A stretch of 64,000 bases of DNA from NCBI RefSeq assembly GCF_002283365.1, contig NZ_MQWD01000001.1, positions 2,217,665 to 2,281,664 on the forward strand, in the 5' to 3' direction. Position numbers and translations under genes: made by a program. Numbering within the stretch: position 1 is the first letter of the stretch; each line of letters opens with the position of its first letter. The notes beneath the pieces were generated by a model. It saw nothing but the letters and a program-made list of their open reading frames with translations, was not told where the DNA came from and made no database searches. This DNA comes from Rubrivirga marina. GTDB taxonomy: Bacteria; Bacteroidota; Rhodothermia; Rhodothermales; Rubricoccaceae. Of this stretch, positions 33,433 to 42,840 are shown one piece after another.

Positions 33433-35021
33433 CGAGCGATGACGATCCGCCGCGCGGCCTCGAACGTCTCGCCCGTCACGCGGAGGATGTACACGCCGGC
33501 CGGTAGCCCCGTGCCCGAGACGGTGAGCCGGACGGCCGCGCCCGTCGCAGCCGCCCCGTCGAACACGGCGGCGACGCGCCGCCCGGCGGTGTCGAACAGG
33601 TCGGCCTGGACCCGTTGGGCGGTTTCGACGCGCAGCGTCAGGCGCGAGCCGGAGGCCGTCGGGTTCGGGACCGGCTCCGTGAGCGTGTACCCCGAGATCT
33701 CGGGGCCGTCGTTGCGGTCCGTGCCGAGCGTCGGATCGGGGCGGAGGATGAAGAGGCCGTAGTCGCCGTCGTTCGCGATTACGAGCCCGCTCTCGAAGTA
33801 CGGGTAGTTGCTCCACTGCCCGTTAAACGAGATGAGGTCTGAGTCGGGGAACGTGTCGAAAAAGGCGGCCTCGGTGATCGCCCCGCTCGCGGCCTGCGAG
33901 ACGTCGAGGATGCGGAGGCCCGTCTCGTAGTTGCTCTGGTACGAGTATCGGCCGCGGACGTATTGGTTGTGGTCGATCGTCGTCAGGCCGGAGTCGTAGA
34001 TGGACGCGACCTCGGGGCTGCCGAGGTCTTGCACGTCGATCACGATGGTGCGTTGCGGGATGCCTTGCGTCGTCTCGTCCAACTCGTCGTCGGCGAGGAA
34101 GTACCGCTGGTCCTCCGTGAGCCACCCCTGGTGTGTATAGGCCGGGTTCGGGTAGAACGCCTGCGACACGATCTGGACGTCCTGCTTGTCGGTCACGTCG
34201 AAGACCGTCACGGTCTCCTCGTTCGACGCGAAGCAGAGCTGCCGTCCGGCGTACTCGGCATCCGGGCCGCGGTAGACGAGGCACTGGGCGTCGTGCGTAT
34301 ACCCCGTCGGCCCGTTCTCGCGCGGGTCGATGGCGACGTCCGAGAAGCAACTTGCGAACGTCGGGTTCTTGGGATCGCGGATGTCGATCGCGTGGAAGCC
34401 TGGGCTGTCGCACTCGGCCGGGAGGCCGAGGTTGGCCCGCTCGCCTTCGGGGTACCGGAACCCGACGGCATACGCGAACCCGCTCTCCTCGTCGATCACA
34501 ATGTTGTGGGCCGAGCGGATCCCCGTGTACACCGCGTCGGGCGTGAACGTGACCGGGTCGCCCGTGACGCCGCGGAGCCGGGTGAGGTCGAACACCTGCA
34601 TCCCGTGGTCCCGCGCGTTGTCGGCCACGACGAACGCGTGATCGGCGTAGACCTTGATGTCGCGCCATACCGGGGCCAGCTCGTTCGTCGCTGGGAGCTT
34701 GCCCACGAGCCTTGGGAAGGCCGGGTCCGAGAGGTCCACGAAGCCCGTCCCGTTGTATGTCCCGACGAGGGCGTACTCCGTCCCGGTCTCGGGGTCCGTC
34801 CAGCCCCAGATGTCGTTGTTGCCGGCGGCGGCCGGCGAGCCCGGCGTCGCGAAGGTCGCAACGGAGAGGTACCCCACGAGGTCGACCCGGTCGCACGGGA
34901 ACGCGCCGACGTCGGGGAGGACGGCGACGCCGTCGACGCACTCGGCGAGGGGGTCTTGCGCGGCGCCGGGAGCGGCAGCGAGGACAAAAACGGCGAGGGC
35001 GAGGAGCAGTCGGGACGACAT
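33429..35021 (-). CDS. Choice-of-anchor B family protein with T9SS type A sorting domain
   Basis: Secreted LVIVD-repeat protein of 530 residues. Signal peptide (VLAAAPGAAQ), then an LVIVD beta-propeller-like region with repeated units such as GFVDLSDPAFPRLVGKLP and HAFVVADNARDHGMQVFDL (about 60-430), then a C-terminal type IX sorting domain (TLTEPVPNPTASGSRLTL ... GLPAGVYILRV). T9SS would carry it across the outer membrane and attach it to the cell surface. Function of the family is unknown. It is a close paralogue of the next gene, which is anchored as a lipoprotein instead. Confidence 0.9.
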   Translation of the reverse strand: MSSRLLLALAVFVLAAAPGAAQDPLAECVDGVAVLPDVGAFPCDRVDLVGYLSVATFATPGSPAAAGNNDIWGWTDPETGTEYALVGTYNGTGFVDLSDPAFPRLVGKLPATNELAPVWRDIKVYADHAFVVADNARDHGMQVFDLTRLRGVTGDPVTFTPDAVYTGIRSAHNIVIDEESGFAYAVGFRYPEGERANLGLPAECDSPGFHAIDIRDPKNPTFASCFSDVAIDPRENGPTGYTHDAQCLVYRGPDAEYAGRQLCFASNEETVTVFDVTDKQDVQIVSQAFYPNPAYTHQGWLTEDQRYFLADDELDETTQGIPQRTIVIDVQDLGSPEVASIYDSGLTTIDHNQYVRGRYSYQSNYETGLRILDVSQAASGAITEAAFFDTFPDSDLISFNGQWSNYPYFESGLVIANDGDYGLFILRPDPTLGTDRNDGPEISGYTLTEPVPNPTASGSRLTLRVETAQRVQADLFDTAGRRVAAVFDGAAATGAAVRLTVSGTGLPAGVYILRVTGETFEAARRIVIAR

Positions 35022-35043
35022 GTCTGGAGCGTATGAACAACCG

Positions 35044-35062
35044 TCCGCCTACGCCGAGGCCG
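35044..35062. repeat. RLGAEA palindromic repeat, degenerate copy
   Basis: CCGCCTACGCCGAGGCCGGG upstream of the T9SS-type paralogue gene; one arm is altered (TAC for TCG). Confidence 0.35.
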
Positions 35063-35088
35063 GGCGCCGGTTCGTCACGGGACGGGGC

Positions 35089-35129
35089 AAAAAAGGAGGC
35101 GGGGAGCCCCGGCGTCCAGGGCTCCCCGC
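35089..35129 (-). terminator. Intrinsic terminator of the lipoprotein choice-of-anchor B gene
   Basis: Read on the minus strand: GCGGGGAGCCC, 9-base loop, GGGCTCCCCGC, a short CTCC spacer and TTTTTT. It separates the two paralogous genes, so they are transcribed independently. Confidence 0.82.
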
Positions 35130-35136
35130 GGGAGGG

Positions 35137-35166
35137 CGTCCACCTCGGCATCGAGGCGGGTAGGCC
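35137..35166. repeat. RLGAEA palindromic repeat, copy 8
   Basis: CGTCCACCTCGGCATC followed by GAGGCGGGTAGGCC, ending 6 bases before the stop codon of the lipoprotein gene (minus strand). Moderately diverged. Confidence 0.6.
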
Positions 35167-35171
35167 TACGC

Positions 35172-36509
35172 TTACATCGCCACGCGCGGCATGAGCACGA
35201 AGAAGCCGTTGTCCGAGTCGCTGGCGACCACGATGCCGCTCTCGAAGTACGGGTAGTTGCTCCACTGGCCGGCAAAGTTGACCTCGGTGCTCTGCGGGTA
35301 CGTGTCGAAGTAGGCGACCTCGGTCATGTTGCCGTTGAGCACGTCCGAGTGGTCGAGGATGCGGAGGCCCGACTGGTAGTTGCTCTGGAAGTTGAGGTCG
35401 CCGAGGACGTAGAGGTTGTGGTCGATCGTCGTGATCCCCGAGTCGTAGATGCCGATGAACTCGGGCTCGTCGAGGTTCTCGACGTTGAACAGGAGCGTCC
35501 GCTGCGTCGAGACGTAGCCGTTCGACTCGTCGAGCTCGTCGTTGGCGAGGAACGCGCGGCGGTCCTCCGTGAACCAGCCCTGGTGCGTGTAGGCGTCCTG
35601 CGGGTACTCCGCGATCGAGATGATCCGGACGTCATCCTTGTCGGTCACGTCGAAGAACGTGACGACGTCCTCGTTCGAGCCGGCGCAGACCTCGCGGCCG
35701 ACGTAGTCCTCGTCGGGGCCGTCGTAGTTGATGCACTGGGCGTCGTGCGTGTAGCCCGGCGCCGCGACCGGCGACGTGTCCTTGGCCGCGTCCGAGAAGC
35801 AGGTCACGAACGTCGGGCTCTGGGGCTCCTGGATGTTGATGACGTGGAACCCCGGGGCGCCGCACTCGGCCGGGAGGTCGTCGCCGCGCGAGCCGGAGCC
35901 GACGGCGTAGGCGAAGCCCGAGTCCTCGTTGATCACGAGGTTGTGGACGTTCGTCACGCCCTCGTAGAGCGCGTCGGCCTCGAACTCGCCCTGGTCGGAG
36001 GTGAGGCCGCGGAGCCGCGTGAGGTTGAACACCTGCATCCCGTGGTCGCGGGCCTCGGAGACGACGAACGCGTGGTCTCGGTACACCTTGATGTCGCGCC
36101 AGACGGTCTCGACGGTGACCGTCGGGAGCTTGCCGAGGAGGACGGGGTTCATCGGGTCGGTCACGTCGATGAACTCGGTGCCGTTGGAGAGGCCGACGAG
36201 TGCGTACTCGCGGCCGGTCTCAGGGTCGGTCCAGCCCCAGATGTCGTTGAGCTGGTTGGCGTCGAACTCGGAGAGCGGGACGAACGAGACGAGGTCGATG
36301 TTCGAGCACTCGAACGGGCCGTCGGCGTCATCGGCCGGGTCGTCGGTCGGGAGCGTGGCCAGGCCGTCGACGCAGGCCGCGACGACGTCGCCCGAGGCGG
36401 GCATGTTCGGGCCGTCGTCCGAGCCGCCGGGGGCGGAGGGAGCGGTGCTGGCGCAGCCGGCGGCGAAGAGGGCCAGCGCGAGGGCGCCGGAGAGGGGCAA
36501 GCGGGTCAT
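35172..36509 (-). CDS. Choice-of-anchor B family lipoprotein
   Basis: Paralogue of the preceding protein: 445 residues, signal peptide with lipobox (LFAAGCAST, Cys19), then the same LVIVD-type domain (DIWGWTDPETGREYALVG, WRDIKVYRDHAFVVSEARDH, YTHQGWFTEDRRAFLANDEL, GQWSNYPYFESGIVVAS) and no T9SS tail. The family name reflects exactly this: one domain, different membrane anchors. Closely similar throughout, so it arose by tandem duplication. It has its own terminator. Confidence 0.9.
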   Translation of the reverse strand: MTRLPLSGALALALFAAGCASTAPSAPGGSDDGPNMPASGDVVAACVDGLATLPTDDPADDADGPFECSNIDLVSFVPLSEFDANQLNDIWGWTDPETGREYALVGLSNGTEFIDVTDPMNPVLLGKLPTVTVETVWRDIKVYRDHAFVVSEARDHGMQVFNLTRLRGLTSDQGEFEADALYEGVTNVHNLVINEDSGFAYAVGSGSRGDDLPAECGAPGFHVINIQEPQSPTFVTCFSDAAKDTSPVAAPGYTHDAQCINYDGPDEDYVGREVCAGSNEDVVTFFDVTDKDDVRIISIAEYPQDAYTHQGWFTEDRRAFLANDELDESNGYVSTQRTLLFNVENLDEPEFIGIYDSGITTIDHNLYVLGDLNFQSNYQSGLRILDHSDVLNGNMTEVAYFDTYPQSTEVNFAGQWSNYPYFESGIVVASDSDNGFFVLMPRVAM

Positions 36510-36552
36510 CTGCTGAGGGAGGGGTGGGGGCGAAAAATTTAACGACGAGACG

Positions 36553-37083
36553 TCACGAAGGGGAGGAGACGGGCTCGAAACGGTTCAGGTTGCGGTCTTT
36601 CCGGACGTGGTGGGGGTCGAAGACGCGCCCGTTCATGGCAACGTACGCCCCGGGCGGAAGCGTCTGCGCCGCGGCCGCCGCGAAGCCGACGTTGAACTCG
36701 GCATCGGTCGCCTTGAACCGGGCCGGGGCGAGGGAGCCGACGAACACGACGGTCTTGGCGGCCTCGGCAGCCACGAGGGCGGCCGCGACGACTCGGGCGG
36801 TCTCGGCCATCGTGTCGGTCCCGTGCGTCACGATCACGCGCTGGTGCGGCGTCGCGAGGATCCGGTCGGCGATGAGGTCGCGGTCGGCGTCGGTCAACTC
36901 GAGGCTGTCCTTCCGCATGAGCGCCTCGACGTGGAACGGGAACGCCACGCCGGCCTCGCGGAGGAGCGTGCCGATCTGGGGCTCGCCCACCTCGTAGGCG
37001 CTCTTCGCGTCGAAGTACTCCTTGTCGATGGTCCCGCCGGTGGTGAACACCTGGACGGTTTCGGGGGACGCGAGGTCGGACAT
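36553..37083 (-). CDS. Asparaginase-like protein (N-terminal domain only)
   Basis: Matches the N-terminal domain of type I/II L-asparaginases: the first active-site Thr in VFTTGGTIDK and the second Thr-Asp in VTHGTDTMAETA. At 176 residues it lacks the normal C-terminal domain of the roughly 330-residue enzymes. Such short single-domain forms recur in Bacteroidota, so this is probably not a truncation. Activity on asparagine is not assured. It lies 9 bases after a small lipoprotein gene on the same strand. Confidence 0.8.
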   Translation of the reverse strand: MSDLASPETVQVFTTGGTIDKEYFDAKSAYEVGEPQIGTLLREAGVAFPFHVEALMRKDSLELTDADRDLIADRILATPHQRVIVTHGTDTMAETARVVAAALVAAEAAKTVVFVGSLAPARFKATDAEFNVGFAAAAAQTLPPGAYVAMNGRVFDPHHVRKDRNLNRFEPVSSPS

Positions 37084-37092
37084 GCGCGTGAG

Positions 37093-37464
37093 TCAGAAGC
37101 CGGGAGCCGGCGGTGCTTTGAGGGAGTCGGGGCGGGGCGCGGGCGACCCCTGGCGCTCGCGGACGAGCCGGGTCTCGACAGAGTCGTACGTGGCCTCGGC
37201 GAGGGCGGGGGCGCCGGCGAGGGCGTCGAGGCGAGTCTCGAACGCCGCCGAGTCGAGCCCGTGGGCCTTGAGGGCCACCCGGCGGAGGCTCTCGGCGAGA
37301 GCGGGACGCCGGGCCTCGACGGTGTCGAGCGCCGCGCGGGCGTCGGCGAGGTGGAGCTCGACGAGGGCGTCGACGAGGTCGGGGTCGACGTCGTCCCCGC
37401 CGTCGGCGCCGTCGCAGGCGGCGAGGCCGACGAGCGAGAGCATCGCCAGCAGCCCGCGGGTCAC
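37093..37464 (-). CDS. Small lipoprotein, DUF4296-like
   Basis: Lipoprotein of 123 residues: lipobox LVGLAACDG (Cys17), then a mainly helical domain (LVDALVELHLADARAALDTV, ATYDSVETRLVRE) that resembles the Bacteroidota DUF4296 family. Function unknown. Its start overlaps the end of the AtuA-like gene by 4 bases, precisely in the region of an RLGAEA repeat. Confidence 0.65.
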   Translation of the reverse strand: MTRGLLAMLSLVGLAACDGADGGDDVDPDLVDALVELHLADARAALDTVEARRPALAESLRRVALKAHGLDSAAFETRLDALAGAPALAEATYDSVETRLVRERQGSPAPRPDSLKAPPAPGF

Positions 37465-37814
37465 GCCGCCTCGGCGTCGAGGCGGGCGGCGTTGGCCGTC
37501 GCCGGCGGGGCCTCGACCTCCATCCGCAGCAGGTGCGCGGCGTACGTCTTGCCCTGGGCGTCGAGCTTGAGCGAGACCGTCCCGCCGCCGCCGAGCGACC
37601 CGTGGAGCATGAAGTTGAGCGCCGACAGGTTGGGCAGCTCGAACCGCTCGACCTCGCCCTCCACGCGCGGCCCGAAGTGGGCCTTCACACGCTCGGCCGT
37701 GACCGTCTCGCGGAGCCAGTCGTAGTGGGACGGGTCGCGCGCGATCAGGCCGACGTTGACGGCGTCGCCCTTGTCGCCGGAGCGGCCGAAGCAGAGGTCG
37801 AGGAGGCGGGGCAT
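37461..37814 (-). CDS. AtuA-like ferredoxin-fold domain protein
   Basis: 117-residue protein with the hallmark CFGRSGDKGDAVNVGLIARDP and later FELPNLSALNFMLHGSLGGGGTVSLKLDAQGK, typical of the small domain that accompanies or is fused to AtuA (acyclic terpene utilisation) proteins. No large AtuA domain is nearby, so it is a stand-alone form. The start is set at the ATG at 37814; the 30 codons upstream lie in an inverted repeat. The C-terminal residues NAARLDAEAA are encoded by an RLGAEA repeat. Confidence 0.8.
   Translation of the reverse strand: MPRLLDLCFGRSGDKGDAVNVGLIARDPSHYDWLRETVTAERVKAHFGPRVEGEVERFELPNLSALNFMLHGSLGGGGTVSLKLDAQGKTYAAHLLRMEVEAPPATANAARLDAEAA
37464..37491. repeat. RLGAEA palindromic repeat, copy 9, inside coding sequence
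   Basis: CGCCGCCTCGGCGTC followed by GAGGCGGGCGGCG, a near-perfect palindrome at the very 3' end of the AtuA-like gene, translated (minus strand) as AARLDAEAA, with the stop codon next to it. Confidence 0.85.
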
Positions 37815-37815
37815 T

Positions 37816-37913
37816 GTGGGGGGCGATCGGGTGAGGGAGGATTGAGGGGCAAGATCGAACGTTGCGGCGGACGCTGGGCTCTCAATCGCCCGATCACCCA
37901 TCACCCGATCTGA
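37816..37913. repeat. Long imperfect inverted repeat between hisG and the AtuA-like gene
   Basis: GGGCGATCGGGTGA ... GATTGAGGG pairs with CTCAATCGCCCGATC and TCACCCGATC on the other side of a loop of about 35 bases. Same kind of element as at 1032, 27051 and 47556. Confidence 0.55.
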
Positions 37914-37919
37914 AATCCG

Positions 37920-38843
37920 CTAGGGGATCATCTTGTTGAGCGGGTACTCGATGAGGCCCTCGGCGCCGAGCCGCTTGAGCTCCGGGATGAGCCGGCGGAC
38001 CTGGCGCTCCTCGATGATCGTCTCGACGGCGACCCACTCGTCCGAGAAGAGCGGCGAGATCGTCGGGTTCCGGAGGGCCGGGAGCGTCTCGACGATCGAC
38101 TGGAGGTCGTCGCGGCGGACGTTCAGCTTGAGGCCGACCTTCCCCTCGGCGCGGATGGCGCCCTCGAGGAGGAGGGCGAGGTTCTCGATCTTCTCCCGCT
38201 TCCACGGGTCCTCCCAGGCGTCCTTGTTGGCGACGAGCTGGGTGTTCGAGCTCAGCAGCACCTCGACGATCCGCAGCTTGTTGGCGCGGAGCGAGTTGCC
38301 GGTCTCGGTCACCTCGACGATGGCGTCGACCAGGTCGGGCGCCTTGACCTCGGTGGCGCCCCACGAGAACTCGACGTCGGCCGAGACGCCGTGCTCGGCG
38401 AGCCACCGGTTCGTGAGGCCGACGACCTCGGTCGCGATCCGCTTGCCTTCGAGGTCCTGGACGGAGTGGATGTCGGAGTCATCCGGGACCGCCAGCACCC
38501 AGCGGACCGGCCGCATCGACGCCTTCGAGTAGATGAGGTCGGCCACAACGTGGACGTCGGCGCCGGTCTCGGCGATCCAGTCGAGCCCGGTGATCCCGGC
38601 GTCGAACACGCCGTCGGCGACGTACTTGCCCATCTCCTGGGCGCGGACGAGCATGGCCGTGAGCTCCTCGTCGTCGATCGACGGGAAGTAGCTCCGGGAG
38701 CGGACCGAGAAGCCGTAGCCGGCCTTCTCGAGCAGGTCGAACGTGGACTCCTGGAGGCTCCCCTTCGGCAGGCCGAGGCGGAGGACCTGGGTCTCGCCGT
38801 CGGTCTCGGCGTTCGAGGGAGCGGTGGTGGTCTGTGTGGACAT
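37920..38843 (-). CDS. hisG: ATP phosphoribosyltransferase, long form (HisG)
   Basis: First enzyme of histidine biosynthesis: PRPP + ATP to phosphoribosyl-ATP. At 307 residues it is the long, homohexameric form with a C-terminal ACT-like regulatory domain (about 230-307), so no HisZ partner is needed. Motifs: [13 protein letters not shown] at the start, [14 protein letters not shown], and the PRPP loop region [21 protein letters not shown]. No other his gene is present, so it is separated from the rest of the pathway. It lies 55 bases downstream of the DUF4837 gene at the end of the trp unit and may be co-transcribed with it. Confidence 0.93.
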   Translation of the reverse strand: MSTQTTTAPSNAETDGETQVLRLGLPKGSLQESTFDLLEKAGYGFSVRSRSYFPSIDDEELTAMLVRAQEMGKYVADGVFDAGITGLDWIAETGADVHVVADLIYSKASMRPVRWVLAVPDDSDIHSVQDLEGKRIATEVVGLTNRWLAEHGVSADVEFSWGATEVKAPDLVDAIVEVTETGNSLRANKLRIVEVLLSSNTQLVANKDAWEDPWKREKIENLALLLEGAIRAEGKVGLKLNVRRDDLQSIVETLPALRNPTISPLFSDEWVAVETIIEERQVRRLIPELKRLGAEGLIEYPLNKMIP

Positions 38844-38898
38844 GGGGTCGGGTGTGATGTGTCGGTTAGAGGGGGGGCGAGCGGCGTCCGTAGGGGGG

Positions 38899-40008
38899 CT
38901 AGGTGCCGGCCTCGGCCCGGAGGTCGGCGGCGGTGCGGAAGGTGTAGGCGACGGCCTCCATCTGGCGGAGGAACTCGCGCTTGTCGAGCGTCCGGTCGGG
39001 CGCGAACGTCATCCCGTAGTAGATGTAGAGGCGGTCCGTCGCCTCATCGCGGAAGGCGTAGCGGACGTACGAGCCGCCCATGACGTCGTTCGTCATGTAC
39101 CAGAGGCCGCGCTGTTCCTGGGCCGGCCGGCCGGCGATCTCGGTGGAGTCGCGCGTCGTCGGGCGCTGGTCGTCGAGCTGGACGAACGAGCTGTCGTAGC
39201 TGCCGAGGGCGAACTGCTCCAGGAGGTCGTCCGTGATCTCGTCGATCCGCTCAGGCGGCGGGAGGGCCTCGACGCCGTCGACCGAGAACACGAAGAAGTC
39301 GCGCCACGTGTCGGAGAGGACGCGCCGGTAGCGGACGAAGCTGCCCTCGAGGTCGCCCGCCTCGGCGGTCGTGTCCTGGACCTGGACGTAGTCGTACTGG
39401 ATCTTGACCCGGTAGCCCTGGTCGTCGAGGAGCTCCTGCTCGAGGTCGGTCTGTGCAAGGCGCGAGAACATCTCGCCGATGGTCCGCTCACGGGCGAGGC
39501 GGTTGTAGGCGGCGCGGAGCTCGGGCCCGCTCTCGACGATCTGCCGCGCGAGCGCGCTGTCCGTCGCCGCCGTCGCGATCGTCACGAGCTGGTTGTTCGC
39601 CCAGAGGTCCTCGCGGAGGTTGACGGCCGCGGCCTCCCCGGAGCGGACGGCCGCGAGGTTGCCCTCGCCGACGCGCGCGCGGATGAACTCGCCGATCTCG
39701 CCCTCGGCGTCGACCGGTGCCGCGAACACGAGGTGGGGCTGCATCTTGAGGTACTCGAACGACCGCGACGTGAGCGGCTGGAGCCGGAGCTTGAACGCGC
39801 CCTGGTTGTTCGGGAGCGTGGCGATCGGCTGCGCCAGCTCGGCGCGGAGCGCGTCGCCCACGGGGCCGTTCCAGGTCACGCTGTCGGTCACGACGATGAC
39901 CGTCTCGGTGTCGCCGCGGGCTTCGGGCGGGCCGGTGATCGGGTCCTCGCAGCCCGCGACGGCGAGACCGACGAGGAGGACGGACAGCAGGGGGAGAGCT
40001 CGGGTCAT
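38899..40008 (-). CDS. DUF4837 family lipoprotein
   Basis: Bacteroidota-specific exported lipoprotein of 369 residues: lipobox [10 protein letters not shown] (Cys20), start chosen at the ATG that begins the signal peptide. Two similar halves are suggested by repeated patterns. The region [11 protein letters not shown] and [21 protein letters not shown] is typical of DUF4837. Function unknown. The ATG overlaps the trpA stop codon (ATGA), so it is translationally coupled to tryptophan synthase. Confidence 0.85.
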   Translation of the reverse strand: MTRALPLLSVLLVGLAVAGCEDPITGPPEARGDTETVIVVTDSVTWNGPVGDALRAELAQPIATLPNNQGAFKLRLQPLTSRSFEYLKMQPHLVFAAPVDAEGEIGEFIRARVGEGNLAAVRSGEAAAVNLREDLWANNQLVTIATAATDSALARQIVESGPELRAAYNRLARERTIGEMFSRLAQTDLEQELLDDQGYRVKIQYDYVQVQDTTAEAGDLEGSFVRYRRVLSDTWRDFFVFSVDGVEALPPPERIDEITDDLLEQFALGSYDSSFVQLDDQRPTTRDSTEIAGRPAQEQRGLWYMTNDVMGGSYVRYAFRDEATDRLYIYYGMTFAPDRTLDKREFLRQMEAVAYTFRTAADLRAEAGT

Positions 40009-40823
40009 GAGGGCTCGGGGGCTCCGGTCTTCAACGCGCGCGCCCAGTCGCCGATGTCCGCAAGACGTTCGGAATCGGTGAGATCCCCGTCGTCCCACAG
40101 GCGCTCGGCCTCGCGGATGAGGGCGCTGCCGACGATGAACCCGTCGGTGTGGCGCGTCAGCCGCTCGGCGTCGGCGTGGCTCTTGATCCCGAAGCCGACG
40201 AGGAGCGGCTGCTCCACGAGGCCGCGGGCGTGGGCGAGGTAGGCGTCGGTCGCGTCGTCGTCGCCGAGGCCGGACCCGGTCAGGCCCGTCACGCTCACGG
40301 CGTAGACGAACCCGGTCGAGCGGTCGTCGACGAGGCGGACGCGCGCGTCGGAGGTGTTGGGCGCGATGAGGTGGGTGATGGAGAGGCCGTGCTCGGCGGC
40401 GGCCCCCTCGATCTCGCCGGCCTCTTCGGGCGGGACGTCGGGCAGGATGAGGCCGTCCACGCCGGAAGACGCGGCGTCGGCGCAGAAGTCGCCCACGCCG
40501 TACCGAAACACGGGGTTCGCGTAGCCCATCAGCACGAGCGGCGTGTCGCTCTTGGCGCGGAAGGCGGCGGCCGTCTCGAACGTGCCGGCCATCGAGGCGC
40601 CCTGGCGGAGCGCTCGCTCCGACGCCATCTGGATCGGGAGGCCCTCGGCAACGGGATCGGAAAACGGCATCCCGAGCTCGATGAAGTCGGCCCCGGCGTC
40701 GTCGACGGTGCGGAGGATGCCGAGCGTCGCGCCGGGCGCGGGGAAGCCGGCGGTCAGGAAGAGGCCCATGGCCGTCTCGCCGCGCTGGCGGAGACCGTCT
40801 AGGTGGGCGCGGAGTCGCGTCAT
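40005..40823 (-). CDS. trpA: Tryptophan synthase alpha chain
   Basis: Cleaves indole-3-glycerol phosphate to indole, passed to TrpB. 272 residues. Catalytic Glu in [15 protein letters not shown] and Asp in the loop [17 protein letters not shown]; phosphate-binding [10 protein letters not shown] and [11 protein letters not shown]. The start overlaps the GNAT gene stop codon (ATGA) and the end overlaps the DUF4837 start (ATGA). The longer open frame upstream is an artefact. Confidence 0.96.
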   Translation of the reverse strand: MTRLRAHLDGLRQRGETAMGLFLTAGFPAPGATLGILRTVDDAGADFIELGMPFSDPVAEGLPIQMASERALRQGASMAGTFETAAAFRAKSDTPLVLMGYANPVFRYGVGDFCADAASSGVDGLILPDVPPEEAGEIEGAAAEHGLSITHLIAPNTSDARVRLVDDRSTGFVYAVSVTGLTGSGLGDDDATDAYLAHARGLVEQPLLVGFGIKSHADAERLTRHTDGFIVGSALIREAERLWDDGDLTDSERLADIGDWARALKTGAPEPS

Positions 40824-41313
40824 CGGGAGTCGGGGGCGCCCGCCTCGGTCCGGTCCGGGGCGGAGTCGAGGCGGGCGGGGTCGCGGTAGAGGGCGGCGTG
40901 GTCGATCGTCATGAACCGCTCGGGGAACGGGCAGCGCTCCCACCCGAGGCGCTCGTAGAAGGCGTGGGCGTCCTGCGTCGTGAGGAGCCAGCGGCGGAGG
41001 CCCTGGAGGTCGGGGTGAGCGAGGACGCACGCCATCAGCCACTGGCCGAGGCCGCGGCCCTGATGCGCTTCGAGCACGTACACGTCGTGGAGGTAGGCGA
41101 ACGTGGCGCGGTCGCTCGTCACGCGGGCGTAGCCGACCTGGGCGCCGTCCGGGACGTAAAGCCCGAACGGCATCGAGCCGGCCGCCGCGCGCTCGACGAC
41201 GTCGCGCGGTACGCCGGGTGACCAGTACGACCGCGACAGATAGCCGTGAACGGCCGAATAATCCAGCCGGCCGCGGTCGTCGGAGACCTCGTAGCCGTCG
41301 TCGCGCGTCCAGG

Positions 41314-41317
<4 letters not shown>
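40820..41317 (-). CDS. GNAT family N-acetyltransferase between trpB and trpA
   Basis: Acetyl-CoA-dependent acyltransferase of 165 residues. The acetyl-CoA-binding motif A is [19 protein letters not shown] and the C-terminal motif is [19 protein letters not shown]. It overlaps trpB (ATGA) and trpA (ATGA), so it is fully part of the operon although not a tryptophan pathway enzyme. Substrate unknown. The last about 20 residues ([15 protein letters not shown] and on) are encoded by a split RLGAEA repeat. Confidence 0.9.
40838..40882. repeat. RLGAEA palindromic repeat, copy 10 (split form), inside coding sequence
   Basis: GCCCGCCTCGG and CGAGGCGGGCGGGGTC arms separated by about 18 bases, at the 3' end of the GNAT gene; minus-strand translation [12 protein letters not shown]. 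Confidence 0.75.
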
Positions 41318-42594
<1,277 letters not shown>

Positions 42595-42623
42595 GGTGGG
42601 GGAGAGCACGGGGCGTCTCTGAT

Positions 42624-42775
42624 TGTCATCCTGAGCGAGCGGAGCGAGTCGAAGGATCTCTGGTGCACCCGGTCTCAAGCTGGCGGTGAGAGCGCGCGGT
42701 GAGAGCGCGTATCGAAGCGAGTGCTCGCCAGAGATCCTTCGACTTCGCCACTTCGTGGCTTTGCTCAGGATGACA
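42624..42775. repeat. MITE-like palindromic element in the trp operon
   Basis: Terminal arms TGTCATCCTGAGC and GCTCAGGATGACA are perfect inverses; the GTCGAAGGATCTCTGG / CCAGAGATCCTTCGAC segments inside them also pair perfectly. The whole is 152 bases without an open frame of its own. Inside is a 13-base tandem repeat GCGGTGAGAGCGC twice (42683-42708). The TGTCATCCTGAGC...GAAGGATCT motif is, to my knowledge, a palindrome found in many unrelated bacteria. It sits between trpF and trpB. Confidence 0.8.
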
Positions 42776-42805
42776 TGCGGTGGGCTGTCGGTCGGGGAGT
42801 GGTAG

Positions 42806-42840
42806 GTCCGCCCGCCTCGGCGCCGAGGCGGAGGGAGTCA
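42806..42840. repeat. RLGAEA palindromic repeat, copy 12
   Basis: GTCCGCCCGCCTCGGCGCC followed by GAGGCGGAGGGAGTCA. The terminal TCA is the stop codon of trpF on the minus strand (TGA), so the element supplies the end of the gene. Confidence 0.85.

Noticed and set aside
36553-37083. The asparaginase-like gene as a truncated pseudogene
   Set aside because: The frame is clean, ends naturally, retains both Thr motifs, and no remnant of a C-terminal domain lies downstream. A stand-alone one-domain form is more likely.
37093-37814. A possible fusion of the AtuA-like protein with the following lipoprotein
   Set aside because: They are in different frames with a 4-base overlap, and the second has its own signal peptide and lipobox.
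42683-42708. Two tandem 13-base units GCGGTGAGAGCGC as a possible CRISPR remnant
   Set aside because: Only two units, no spacers, and they lie inside a palindromic insertion element.
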